Assembly (NCBI RefSeq): GCF_000425665.1
Contig: NZ_AUDW01000007.1
Coordinates: 37,124-101,123 of the forward strand
DNA: 64,000 nucleotides
Direction of reading: 5' to 3'
DNA from: Gemella cuniculi DSM 15828
GTDB lineage: Bacteria > Bacillota > Bacilli > Staphylococcales > Gemellaceae
Part shown: positions 41,155 to 51,249 of the stretch, piece by piece
How the letters are laid out: each line of letters starts with the position of its first letter
Position numbering within the stretch: position 1 is the first letter of the stretch
Position numbers and translations under genes: made by a program
The notes under the pieces: model-generated
The model's database searches: none
Told to the model about the DNA's origin: nothing
The model's input: the letters and a program-made list of their open reading frames with translations, nothing else

Positions 41155-41472
41155 TTATTCGTAATCTATAACTCCTAATGCTATTTTAGCATAACGGGAC
41201 ATTTTATCTTTTGTCCAAGCAGGTTCCCAAACAATATTAACATCAACTTTTTCTATCTCATCTACCCCAAGCATTGCAGTTTCTACTTGTTCAATAATAA
41301 TCGGAGCTAACGGGCAGCCCATTGATGTTAATGTCATATCTACTATAGCGTGTTTATTATCATCACTCATTTTCACATCATAGACCAATCCTAAATTCAT
41401 TATATCAATTCCCAACTCCGGATCTATTACATTTTCTAACGCTTCTATTACTCTATCTTTTAAATCATCCAT
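41155..41472 (-). CDS. MIP18/DUF59 Fe-S assembly factor (SufT/PaaD-like)
   Basis: 105 residues, a single DUF59 domain: VIDPELGIDIMNLGLVYDVK, then the conserved cysteine in TSMGCPLAPIIIEQVE and NIVWEPAWTKDKMSRYAK at the end. Family members help mature Fe-S clusters, as SufT does in Staphylococcus. It is 21 bases downstream of an uncharacterised membrane protein gene and 16 bases separate that one from rpiA. A link to the neighbours' functions is not evident. Confidence 0.9.
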   Translation of the reverse strand: MDDLKDRVIEALENVIDPELGIDIMNLGLVYDVKMSDDNKHAIVDMTLTSMGCPLAPIIIEQVETAMLGVDEIEKVDVNIVWEPAWTKDKMSRYAKIALGVIDYE

Positions 41473-41493
41473 ATTAATCTCCTTATAAATTCA

Positions 41494-42543
41494 TTAGAAA
41501 TTATATATCACTGTTATTCCATAATTTTCTTCTAGTAATTTTCCTACCTTAACTACATAACGCTCAGGATTTTCTTTATGATTTCCTATACTTATATTAT
41601 TAACTTTTTTCCCAGATTTATCTACTATATCGAATGAGAAATTCTTATCTCTACTCTTAGGAAGTATCTCTCTATTAAATGTTATAGTTTCAATATTATT
41701 TAAAATTTCAAAATTAAAAGTTTTATTGTATGCTATAAGTGCATCTTTATAAATTAATAATTTTAATTGTTCATCTATAAAACTAGCCTCTCTTACTAAA
41801 ATATCTAAGTCATATTCAACCTCAGGATATTCTACAAATAAACTTTCATAATTTCTTTTAGCCTTGAAGACGTTCTTCAGTATAGAATAAATCAAAGTAA
41901 TTGTTATCAAAATAAATATTATTGCTATGACTACCGTAGATATATAATAAGATTTTCCTGCCTTAACTACATACATATCAGTATAAAATGGACGCTCTGC
42001 CATTTTTTTTCTATACGTATCTTTACTAGCCTGATATCCTACTTCTTTTATAACTTCTGTCATTCTTTGCTTTATTAAATAGCTCTTTGTTGCTGAATCG
42101 GCGAATTTTTTCTGGAGTTCCTCAGGAATATTTATGTGAGTTCTATGTTTACTTCTTGTTACAGCTAGGACCTCTCCAGCTCTAAAGTATATATTTTCTC
42201 TTCCCAAATCTGTCAATTTTCCCGAAATCAATTCTCTGCCACCTAAAACGTTTGACAATTCTTCTTTCGTAGCCTTCAGCATAACAAATCCTTTTTCATG
42301 TTCAACTAGATAAAATTTTTCACCTTTTTCTAATTTTTCATCCTCTATACTTTGCTCTTCCACTCCTAAAACTTTTATGATCGGATAGTCCGAGTTACCA
42401 ATCATATCATTTCCTTTCGCATACTGCCTTTCTAAATCGTCAAAACTGTTTAACGATGCACCTATTCCTCCAATACTAAGAATACACATAAAAAAGGTAA
42501 TTAGTATACGTATTTTCAAGCCCTTTGTGTAACTTTTTTTCAT
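41494..42543 (-). CDS. Uncharacterised membrane protein with large extracytoplasmic loop
   Basis: 349 residues from ATG 42543 (GGAG seven bases upstream). I do not recognise the family. Visible: a first membrane segment at about residues 9-31 (IRILITFFMCILSIGGIGAS), an external domain of about 170 residues rich in charges (KFYLVEHEKGFVMLKATKEE, KHRTHINIPEELQKKFADSA), a second membrane segment at about residues 203-226 (TVVIAIIFILITITLIYSI), and a cytoplasmic domain to the C-terminus that resembles a small PH-like or beta-sandwich fold. It lies between rpiA and the DUF59 gene in one operon. No catalytic motif found. Confidence 0.6.
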   Translation of the reverse strand: MKKSYTKGLKIRILITFFMCILSIGGIGASLNSFDDLERQYAKGNDMIGNSDYPIIKVLGVEEQSIEDEKLEKGEKFYLVEHEKGFVMLKATKEELSNVLGGRELISGKLTDLGRENIYFRAGEVLAVTRSKHRTHINIPEELQKKFADSATKSYLIKQRMTEVIKEVGYQASKDTYRKKMAERPFYTDMYVVKAGKSYYISTVVIAIIFILITITLIYSILKNVFKAKRNYESLFVEYPEVEYDLDILVREASFIDEQLKLLIYKDALIAYNKTFNFEILNNIETITFNREILPKSRDKNFSFDIVDKSGKKVNNISIGNHKENPERYVVKVGKLLEENYGITVIYNF

Positions 42544-42559
42544 GGACAAACTCCTTTTA

Positions 42560-43237
42560 TTATTTTTTGTTTGGATTTTCTATTATGACTGCTCCATTCT
42601 CCGTTCCTTTTATACAAAATCTACACACATTTAAAAATAATCCATGTTCAACAACGCCGACAATAGTACTTAACTTTTCTTTTACTTCACTAATATTGAA
42701 TCCATATCCTAAGTGCAAGTCTACTATATAGTTATGATTATCCGTTATTAATTTTTTTCCATCTTTAAGACGCAATACTGGATTCAATCCCACCTCAGTC
42801 ATTTTTCTAATGGTATGGCTATATCCAAATGGCAAAATTTCTACTGGAAGATTAAATGCACCTAATTTTTCTACATCTTTGCTTTCATCAAAAATCCAAA
42901 TAACTTCGCTTGCTATATCCGCAACAATTTTCTCTCTAAATAATGCCGCTCCCCCTCCTTTTATAGCATTAAAGTTTTTATCAATTTCATCTACACCATC
43001 AACAGCTAAATCTATATGATCTACATCTTCTAATTCTTTAATATTAAGTCCTAAACTTTTAGCGAGTTCTACTGTTTGAATAGATGTTGATACCATTTCA
43101 ATATTCAATCCATCTTTTACTTTTCCAGCTATGGCATGCACAAAATAAAATACTGTAGAGCCTGTCCCAAGTCCGACGATCATTCCATCTTTCACAAATT
43201 CAACTGCCTTTTTTCCAACTATTTCTTTTAAATTCAT
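42560..43237 (-). CDS. rpiA: Ribose-5-phosphate isomerase A
   Basis: 225 residues. MIVGLGTGSTVFYFVHAIA binds the sugar phosphate, VDGVDEIDKNFNAIKGGGAA carries the catalytic Asp and Glu region, and LPVEILPFGYSHTIRKM and VGVVEHGLFLNVC complete the family pattern. It interconverts ribose-5- and ribulose-5-phosphate in the cytoplasm. First gene of the rpiA-membrane protein-DUF59 unit. Confidence 0.96.
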   Translation of the reverse strand: MNLKEIVGKKAVEFVKDGMIVGLGTGSTVFYFVHAIAGKVKDGLNIEMVSTSIQTVELAKSLGLNIKELEDVDHIDLAVDGVDEIDKNFNAIKGGGAALFREKIVADIASEVIWIFDESKDVEKLGAFNLPVEILPFGYSHTIRKMTEVGLNPVLRLKDGKKLITDNHNYIVDLHLGYGFNISEVKEKLSTIVGVVEHGLFLNVCRFCIKGTENGAVIIENPNKK

Positions 43238-43341
43238 TTCGTTTCCCTCTTTTTCGTATGTTATTTTACAAATAATATCTTAAAAAAATCAAACTCAAAA
43301 TCCTTATTCTTTGTCTAATTTTCTCAACCTCTGTGTGATTT

Positions 43342-44616
<1,275 letters not shown>

Positions 44617-44855
44617 TTATTGTACATTTACTTATCCTTCATTATACCACAAGTTATCAATTTGTTTTATTTTTTTAAAAATATTTCTTGTGGAAGTTAT
44701 AAAAATATACTAAAAATAATTCCTTATTTTTGCTCTTTGAATAAAAATACTTTAAAATTACTCGTTTCCCACCTTTCTACTACTTATAAAAATTTAATCT
44801 AGTTAGTTTATAACATCAAACCATCTTTAATTTATAATTTTTCATGAAAATATGG

Positions 44856-44861
44856 TATAAT
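44856..44861 (+). promoter_or_regulatory. Extended -10 promoter of the PBP gene
   Basis: TGGTATAAT is a perfect extended -10 (TGn before TATAAT) 32 bases before the ATG. The -35 is poor, which extended -10 promoters tolerate. Confidence 0.6.
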
Positions 44862-44893
44862 TAAATGAATATAAGTAAATCAAGGAGATTTCT

Positions 44894-47176
44894 ATGAAAA
44901 AAAAGAAGAATAAAGTTTCAATTCTTGGAGTTATGTTACTCACAATTTCTCTTTGTGTAAGTTTAGGACTAGGAATTGCTATCGGCTTTGTTGGTGGTCT
45001 TGTTAAAAATCAACCTATTCTTAATCAAAAGGAAATGCAAGAACAAATTAATAATATCAGCCAAAATAGTGAAGTCTACTTTGGAAGCGGCGAAAGACTT
45101 GGAACTATTAACTCTGAATTAATTAGAAAAGTAATAAGTTATGATGAAATGGGAGATAATGTCAAAAATGCTATTGTAGCTAGTGAAGATGCAAATTTTT
45201 ATTCTAACAATGGTGTTGAACCATTAGCAATACTTAAAGCTACATTTAGTGAAATCACAAAAAAATCTAGCCTTGGCGGAAGTACAATTACTCAACAACT
45301 TGTTAAAAATCAGATGTTAGATAATTCTCGTTCTTACGAAAGAAAGGCTAAAGAAATTTTACTGGCACTAAGAATGAACAATTATTTTTCAAAACGAGAA
45401 ATTTTAGAAACCTATCTTAATGTTGCTCCCTTTGGAAAAAATAGTTTAGGTCAAAATATCAGTGGAATAGAAACTGCTGCTATGGGAATTTTTGGAATTC
45501 ATGCAAAAGATTTAAATATTGCTCAAGCAGCATATTTAGTTGGGTTTGTTCAATCACCTTATAAATATACACCATTTGATTCCTCTGGAAACATTCGCAG
45601 TGATAAAGAATTACAGGCGGGGCTAAATCGTCAAAAGTATGTTCTTGAAAGGATGCTAGCTAACAATTATATAACTACCGAACAATATAATGATGCAAAA
45701 AAATTTAATATTAAAGGGGCATTTACTAAGCAAAGAGCTTCAGAATATACAGATTACCCTTATATAAGAGATGAAGTAACAACTTCTGTAGCAGAAATTT
45801 TGGCAGAACAAACCGCCAAAAAAAATAATAAAGAACAACAATTTAAAGAAGATAGTGCATATAGAGACGATTTAATAGAAAAAAGTAAAACCAAGTTTAT
45901 TACTGGTGGTTATAAAGTCAAAACTACTTTAAATAAGAAACTTTATGATACACTTCAAGAAGTAAGAAAAGATTTTAAATCTTATCCAACCTCCACACAA
46001 AATGGGACTGTCTACCCATTAGAAATAGGAGCCTCTGTTATTGAAAATAATACTGGGAAAATTTTAGCATTTATTGGTGGAATGGATTATAATAAACAAC
46101 AACTAAACCATGCAACACGTACTCATCGTTCACCTGGTTCTACCATAAAACCTTTATTGGTATATGGTCCTGCGATAGATAAAGGGTACATCACTCCTAA
46201 TTCTACGCTTCTTGATAAAAGATTCAATTATAATGGTTGGAAACCAGAGAATTTCTCTCTTACTGAATATGGAAATCTATCTGCGAGACAAGCATTAGCA
46301 CGTTCTCTTAACCTTGCGACCATAAGATTATATTCAGGATTCGTTAATGAAAATCCCGCCAAAGATTATTTAGAAAAAATGAACTTTAAAGGTATTACTC
46401 CTAACGATCAAAATAATTTAGCCGCTGCTATTGGCGGGATGGCTCATGGTGTATCTGTAACAGAAAACACAAATGCATTTGCTACTTTTGCTAACATGGG
46501 AGAATATAAAAAAGCATACATAATTGAAGAAATTCGTAACAATGAAAATGAGATTGTTTATAGAGCCACTCATACTCCAACCAGAGTATATAAAGATTCT
46601 ACTAGCTATTTAATTTTAAATATGCTTAATGATGTCATCAATGCAAGTTATGGAACAGCACCTGATATAGCAAAAGAATTAAACTTTAATAACAAAAATC
46701 TATTTGTAAAAACAGGTACATCAGAGTATTATAAAGATTTGTGGGTTGTTGGTGGAACAAAAAACATAACAGTTGGCACTTGGACAGGGTATGATAAGCC
46801 AGCAACAGTTCCTAATTACATTTATGGTCATAAAACTTGGATACGTATAATGAATGCAATCTATTCACATGATAGCAACTTAGTATCACCTGATACTTCA
46901 TTTACTAAACCAAAATCTGTAGTAGATTCAAAAATAAATCCATATAATAATTCTTCAGGAAGTATTTCTGATATGATTCCCGAAGACTTTAAGGAATTAA
47001 GTAAAGAAAAAACATTACAAAAGTTTGGGTATAACATTGATAAGAGCATTATGTTTGTTGAACCTAAAAAAGAAGTCAAATCCAAAGATACTGAAGATAC
47101 TTCTAAGGAAAATAAAAAGGATAATTCATCACCTTCAAACAGAAGTGAAGATGATAACGATGAAGGCTACGAATAA
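44894..47176 (+). CDS. Class A penicillin-binding protein (PBP1A/2A type)
   Basis: 760 residues. A membrane anchor at residues 9-36 (ILGVMLLTISLCVSLGLGIA) is followed by a GT51 glycosyltransferase domain with IVASEDANFYSNNGVEP (catalytic Glu), LGGSTITQQLVKNQML and YLNVAPFGKNSLGQN. The transpeptidase domain has SxxK as S416-TIK in SPGSTIKPLLVYG, SxN as SLN in LARSLNLATIR, and KTGTSEYY near residue 612. The tail is Ser/Asp/Lys-rich and disordered. It polymerises and cross-links peptidoglycan outside the membrane. Single gene with an extended -10 promoter. Confidence 0.94.
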   Translation: MKKKKNKVSILGVMLLTISLCVSLGLGIAIGFVGGLVKNQPILNQKEMQEQINNISQNSEVYFGSGERLGTINSELIRKVISYDEMGDNVKNAIVASEDANFYSNNGVEPLAILKATFSEITKKSSLGGSTITQQLVKNQMLDNSRSYERKAKEILLALRMNNYFSKREILETYLNVAPFGKNSLGQNISGIETAAMGIFGIHAKDLNIAQAAYLVGFVQSPYKYTPFDSSGNIRSDKELQAGLNRQKYVLERMLANNYITTEQYNDAKKFNIKGAFTKQRASEYTDYPYIRDEVTTSVAEILAEQTAKKNNKEQQFKEDSAYRDDLIEKSKTKFITGGYKVKTTLNKKLYDTLQEVRKDFKSYPTSTQNGTVYPLEIGASVIENNTGKILAFIGGMDYNKQQLNHATRTHRSPGSTIKPLLVYGPAIDKGYITPNSTLLDKRFNYNGWKPENFSLTEYGNLSARQALARSLNLATIRLYSGFVNENPAKDYLEKMNFKGITPNDQNNLAAAIGGMAHGVSVTENTNAFATFANMGEYKKAYIIEEIRNNENEIVYRATHTPTRVYKDSTSYLILNMLNDVINASYGTAPDIAKELNFNNKNLFVKTGTSEYYKDLWVVGGTKNITVGTWTGYDKPATVPNYIYGHKTWIRIMNAIYSHDSNLVSPDTSFTKPKSVVDSKINPYNNSSGSISDMIPEDFKELSKEKTLQKFGYNIDKSIMFVEPKKEVKSKDTEDTSKENKKDNSSPSNRSEDDNDEGYE

Positions 47177-47185
47177 GAATATATA

Positions 47186-47246
47186 AATAGGGATGAACCT
47201 AAAAAGTAAAAATTAAAAAATTTTTCACTTTTCAGTCATCCCTATT
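47186..47246. terminator. Bidirectional terminator between the PBP and lipase-like genes
   Basis: AATAGGGATGA / TCATCCCTATT outer stem with a second inner AGTAAAAATT/AATTTTTCACT pairing, between convergent genes. Confidence 0.8.
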
Positions 47247-47251
47247 ATTTT

Positions 47252-48541
47252 CTATTCATCTAAAACATCATACAACGCTGTTAAATCATGTGCATTTGCT
47301 ATTTCTACCCAACCTTCAAGATCATCAAATTCTTTAACATGTACTAAAGTATAAATCGCTCTTATTAAAGTATAAAACTCTTGCAATGGTTTTAAAAGAT
47401 TTTTTAAACTTTTTGCAGTTTCATTGTTCAAAACTTTTTCATATAAATTAGTTGCTTCTCTACTATTTTCACTTTTTATTATATCATCAGGAATAATCCC
47501 TGAATGTGCAAGATAGAGCATATAATTATAAAGTGCTTTGAATGACCTATAAGAGTCTTTTATATTGGAAGTACTTTTATTATCTTTGTTATTCCAATGA
47601 CGAAGATTGGTTAACTGGGCCTGAATAGGATCTTTTATCTGTTCAATCAAATAATTTATGAACTCATCAGCAATTTCTTTTTGCTTTTCCTTCACAATAT
47701 CAGGTGTGATGTGTTTTTTCAAAAGTTGATTATAAAAACCACCAAAAATTCTATCTAATTCATATGTATCTTCCTCCGTTAAATAATTTTTAGGATCTAT
47801 AAATTTTGGTAAAACAGGTGGAAATTCTATTGTTTTCCCAACAGTAAATGTACCTACTGTCATATTTAAAGATTGGATAAAATCATTTTTTCTAATATAA
47901 TTATAAATATGATGGGAGTTTTTTGCATAATAACTAGAAGTAAAGTTTTGCAATCTATTTGTCTCTTTTAAATCTTTTTCTAAAAAGTATTCACTAAGTT
48001 TTTTATTATATTTTTTGTCATACTTCCTAAGTTGTTTTAGTTGTGGCAAAGCTGTATTATATGTATATACTCTTTGAAATGTATTTTTTAATAATTCAAT
48101 CGTAATTGCTAAATGTCCCCCTAAAGAATGACCTGTTGCAACTTTATAACAATTATCAAAATCGGGTAACTTTCTTCTTAAAAATCGTACAAAACTCAAT
48201 CCTGAATCTAATTGACTCGTATTTTCTCCTGAAACTATCCCTGTATAATTGTACAACCAATCACTTATATCATCACGTTCACTTCCTCGAAAAATCACCA
48301 AAAGCTCATTATACTTTGGAACATAAATTGCGGTCGCCTGAAAACCATTTTTACTAAGTTTTGGGGTGGATAAGCCACTATTATAAACTTGAATATCTTT
48401 TATATCTTCTCCAGTTACTTGTTTTATAATTCTCTTTATTTTATATTCAATAGTTGTTTGCTTTTTATTATCTTTTATTAAATATTCATAATATGTTAAC
48501 TTTGCAAGTAGCAAAGGATTATGAAAAAAACGTAAAAACAT
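47252..48541 (-). CDS. Lipase-like alpha/beta hydrolase (class 3 / Mbeg1-like)
   Basis: 429 residues. The nucleophile elbow is VATGHSLGGHLAITIELL near residue 140, preceded by VIFRGSERDDISDWLYNYTG, the oxyanion-side strand of class 3 lipases. The rest of the protein, about residues 250-429, is helical and rich in Lys and Asn and not recognised. No signal peptide is obvious, though the start MFLRFFHNPLLLAKLTYYEYL is hydrophobic. It may be a cytoplasmic or exported lipid hydrolase. Stand-alone gene between two terminators. Confidence 0.75.
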   Translation of the reverse strand: MFLRFFHNPLLLAKLTYYEYLIKDNKKQTTIEYKIKRIIKQVTGEDIKDIQVYNSGLSTPKLSKNGFQATAIYVPKYNELLVIFRGSERDDISDWLYNYTGIVSGENTSQLDSGLSFVRFLRRKLPDFDNCYKVATGHSLGGHLAITIELLKNTFQRVYTYNTALPQLKQLRKYDKKYNKKLSEYFLEKDLKETNRLQNFTSSYYAKNSHHIYNYIRKNDFIQSLNMTVGTFTVGKTIEFPPVLPKFIDPKNYLTEEDTYELDRIFGGFYNQLLKKHITPDIVKEKQKEIADEFINYLIEQIKDPIQAQLTNLRHWNNKDNKSTSNIKDSYRSFKALYNYMLYLAHSGIIPDDIIKSENSREATNLYEKVLNNETAKSLKNLLKPLQEFYTLIRAIYTLVHVKEFDDLEGWVEIANAHDLTALYDVLDE

Positions 48542-48600
48542 AACTTCACACTCCTACGAATTTTTATTAGTCCTATTATATCATAAAATTTTAAGAATTA

Positions 48601-48653
48601 AAAAACTAGAACAAAAACCTTAAAATAAAAATTTTAATTTTGTCCTAGTTTTT
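48601..48653. terminator. Bidirectional terminator between ychF and the lipase-like gene
   Basis: AAAAACTAGAACAAAA pairs with TTTTGTCCTAGTTTTT (one mismatch). It lies five bases after the ychF stop and serves ychF on the minus strand. Confidence 0.8.
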
Positions 48654-48657
48654 CATC

Positions 48658-49758
48658 TTATACGTTAAATCTAAATAACATTATGTCACCATCTTTTACT
48701 TCGTATTCTTTCCCTTCAAGGCGAACACGACCTGCTTCTTTAGCTTTTGGCATGCTTCCATACTCTACTAAATCATCATAGCTTACAGTTTCTGCACGAA
48801 TAAATCCTCTCTCAAAATCTGAATGAATAATCCCTGCACATTCAGGAGCTAACATGCCTTTTTTAAATGTCCATGCTCTCACTTCTTGTACTCCTGCTGT
48901 AAAATAAGTTGCTAGACCTAATAAACTGTAACTTGCTTTAATAAGTTTATCAAGTCCACTTTCATCAATTCCAAGTTCTTCTAAAAACATCGTTTTTTCT
49001 TCATCTTCTAATGCTGCCATCTCTTCTTCAATTTTCGCACAAACCACGATTACTTCGCTTCCTTCACTTGCGGCAAATTCTCTTACTTTTGCTACATGCT
49101 CATTTGAATCAACTTCAAGAAGATCATCCTCACTAACATTTGCCACATAAAGCATCGGCTTCATAGTTAATAAGTGTAAATTTTTAGCAACTTTTTGCTC
49201 TTCTTTATCAAGTTCCAAAAGTCTTGCTGGCTTTTCTTCTTTTAAGATATCTCTCACTTTAGATAAAACTGCAAATTCTACCATCGCATCTTTATCTTTT
49301 TGTTTAGCTTGTTTCTCTACACGTCCAATACGTTTTTCCACACTTTCAAGATCTGCCAGTATTAATTCTAAATTAATTACTTCTATATCGTACAGAGGAT
49401 CTACTCCACCTGCAACATGCGTAATATTTTCATCTTCGAAGCATCTAACAACTTGGCAAATTGCATCTACTTCTCTAATGTGACTTAAGAATTTATTTCC
49501 TAAACCTTCTCCTTTAGATGCACCTTTTACAATACCTGCAATATCTGTGAATTCGAATGATGTCGGTACTGTTTTTTTAGGTTCTACCAATTCTGTTAAT
49601 TTATTCAATCTATGATCAGGAACTTCTACTATTCCTACATTTGGATCAATAGTAGCAAATGGATAGTTTGCTGCTAATGCCCCTGCTTTTGTAATTGCGT
49701 TAAAAAGTGTACTCTTTCCTACGTTTGGTAATCCAACTATTCCGGCTGTTAATGCCAT
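48658..49758 (-). CDS. ychF: Redox-responsive ATPase of the Obg family
   Basis: 366 residues from ATG 49758, the usual YchF length; an upstream GTG would overlap the ribosome site. The P-loop is GIVGLPNVGKSTLFNAITKA, switch regions FEFTDIAGIVKGASKGEGLG, the ATP-preferring motif sits where NKxD would be in GTPases, and the C-terminal TGS domain has KEAGRVRLEGKEYEVKDGDI. A conserved ribosome-binding ATPase. In B. subtilis the homologue yyaF is close to the origin, in keeping with the parA/parB genes 10 kb away. Confidence 0.96.
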   Translation of the reverse strand: MALTAGIVGLPNVGKSTLFNAITKAGALAANYPFATIDPNVGIVEVPDHRLNKLTELVEPKKTVPTSFEFTDIAGIVKGASKGEGLGNKFLSHIREVDAICQVVRCFEDENITHVAGGVDPLYDIEVINLELILADLESVEKRIGRVEKQAKQKDKDAMVEFAVLSKVRDILKEEKPARLLELDKEEQKVAKNLHLLTMKPMLYVANVSEDDLLEVDSNEHVAKVREFAASEGSEVIVVCAKIEEEMAALEDEEKTMFLEELGIDESGLDKLIKASYSLLGLATYFTAGVQEVRAWTFKKGMLAPECAGIIHSDFERGFIRAETVSYDDLVEYGSMPKAKEAGRVRLEGKEYEVKDGDIMLFRFNV

Positions 49759-50069
49759 AGTATTAATCACTCCTTCTATAAATTTTCTTAGTTAAAGCTT
49801 TAGTCTTTCTCAACTCTCCTATTATAACATAAAAAAAACTTATTAGCATTTAATATAGAATAATAAAACTATGAATATTAATTTTTTTGTCAATAAAATA
49901 CTAATTTCAACATTTTCCTCCTAGCTTATAATATCTTATTTTTATCAAATAGTTTCTCAAAAGTAACTATATTACAATATTGTGCCTACTTTACAAAATT
50001 TAATGTACCTTATATTATATACTATAAGTTCAAAATATTATTTTAATTTAATAAAAACGAGGTGTACCT
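49759..50069. other. 311-base divergent promoter region of ychF and the VOC gene
   Basis: A/T-rich with no supported gene or repeat. It should hold both promoters. The VOC gene has GAGGT nine bases before its ATG. No operator was recognised. Confidence 0.35.
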
Positions 50070-50918
50070 ATGAATAATTATAATTCAAATATTAAATTTG
50101 GAATTGCTACTCTTAATGTTAAAAATTTAAATAAACAAATTGACTTTTATACAAATACTATGGGAATGACTGTCCTAGACGAAACTGATGATATTGTACT
50201 TCTAGGAACAAAAGATAATAATCCTTTGTTGAAACTTCAAAAAACAGAAAAAAAATTCGTTCACTCTTATGGTCTTTATCATATAGCATATTTAGTACCT
50301 AGTGAACAAGATTTAGCAAATATTTTAAAGCATTTTGTAACACATAAAACTTTATTGGATGGTGGAGCAGACCATGGATACTCTAATGCAATATATTTAG
50401 ATGATGCTGAAGGAAATGGAATAGAAGTTTATTATGATAAAGATATGAGTTATTGGAATATTCAAGAAGATGGTCGTATTATTGGAATCACTGAAGAATT
50501 AGATGCTACTCATTTGTTAAATATTTCCGAGAATATTATTCCCTACGAGCTTCCTAATGGAACGATAATCGGTCATATTCATCTCACTGTAAAAGATTCG
50601 AGAGAATCTTCCACTTTTTACCAAAATACTTTGAATTTCTTAGATAAATTTACTGTACCTAATGCTAGTTGGATTGCACATGGTGACTATCATCACCATC
50701 TTGCAGTAAATAACTGGGCTGGTGCTAATTTAGCACTTAGAGAAAAAAATTTACCTGGATTAGCATACTTTGAACTTATTGTAACCAGTCAAAAAGAATA
50801 TGCCAATTTGTTAAAAAATATAAAGGCAAACAATACAGCTATAATATCGGAAAATCCAAATAAAATTTCTATACTAGACCCGAATGGAATAGAAATACAT
50901 TTGATCAATAAAAATTAA
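50070..50918 (+). CDS. Two-domain VOC (glyoxalase/catechol dioxygenase-like) protein
   Basis: 282 residues made of two VOC modules (about 6-135 and 160-280). Module 1 has KQIDFYTNTMGMTVLDETDD, HIAYLVPSEQDL and GNGIEVYYDKDM; module 2 has IIGHIHLTVKDSRESSTFYQ, HHLAVNNWAG and PNGIEIHLINKN. The His and Glu residues of each module match metal ligands of catechol-2,3-dioxygenase-like CatE/YfiE proteins. Real substrate unknown: aromatic ring cleavage or thiol-adduct chemistry are both possible. Single gene ending at a strong terminator. Confidence 0.85.
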   Translation: MNNYNSNIKFGIATLNVKNLNKQIDFYTNTMGMTVLDETDDIVLLGTKDNNPLLKLQKTEKKFVHSYGLYHIAYLVPSEQDLANILKHFVTHKTLLDGGADHGYSNAIYLDDAEGNGIEVYYDKDMSYWNIQEDGRIIGITEELDATHLLNISENIIPYELPNGTIIGHIHLTVKDSRESSTFYQNTLNFLDKFTVPNASWIAHGDYHHHLAVNNWAGANLALREKNLPGLAYFELIVTSQKEYANLLKNIKANNTAIISENPNKISILDPNGIEIHLINKN

Positions 50919-50925
50919 AAATTTT

Positions 50926-50968
50926 AAAACTTATATGATTTTTAATAAAAAATCATATAAGTTTTTTT
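50926..50968 (+). terminator. Terminator of the VOC gene
   Basis: AAAACTTATATGATTTTT and its near-complement AAAATCATATAAGTTTT with a short loop, followed by a run of T on the plus strand. Confidence 0.85.
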
Positions 50969-51249
50969 TGAAAGATTCATAAACACTAAGCATATACTAT
51001 CGTCTATAAAAAATTTTTCAAAAAAATATTTTATTTGCAAATTTTTATTATTTTTCTAATTTACTTCTCTCCTAAGGTGGTTGCACATTTTTTATTCTAT
51101 AAATTTTAAATTAAATATAAATTATTAATTAAAATTTTAAGTTTCATTTATCTGATTACATTAAAAAATGAGTTGATTTTTCTGAAAATTCATGTTTTAA
51201 TATTAAACAATACTTTAAATTTACTTAAAATAATAAGGAGCTGATTTTT
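50969..51249. other. AT-rich upstream region of the subtilase gene
   Basis: No gene or repeat seen. The subtilase ATG at 51250 has AAGGAG eight bases upstream. The promoter could not be placed with confidence among many A/T-rich candidates. Confidence 0.35.
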
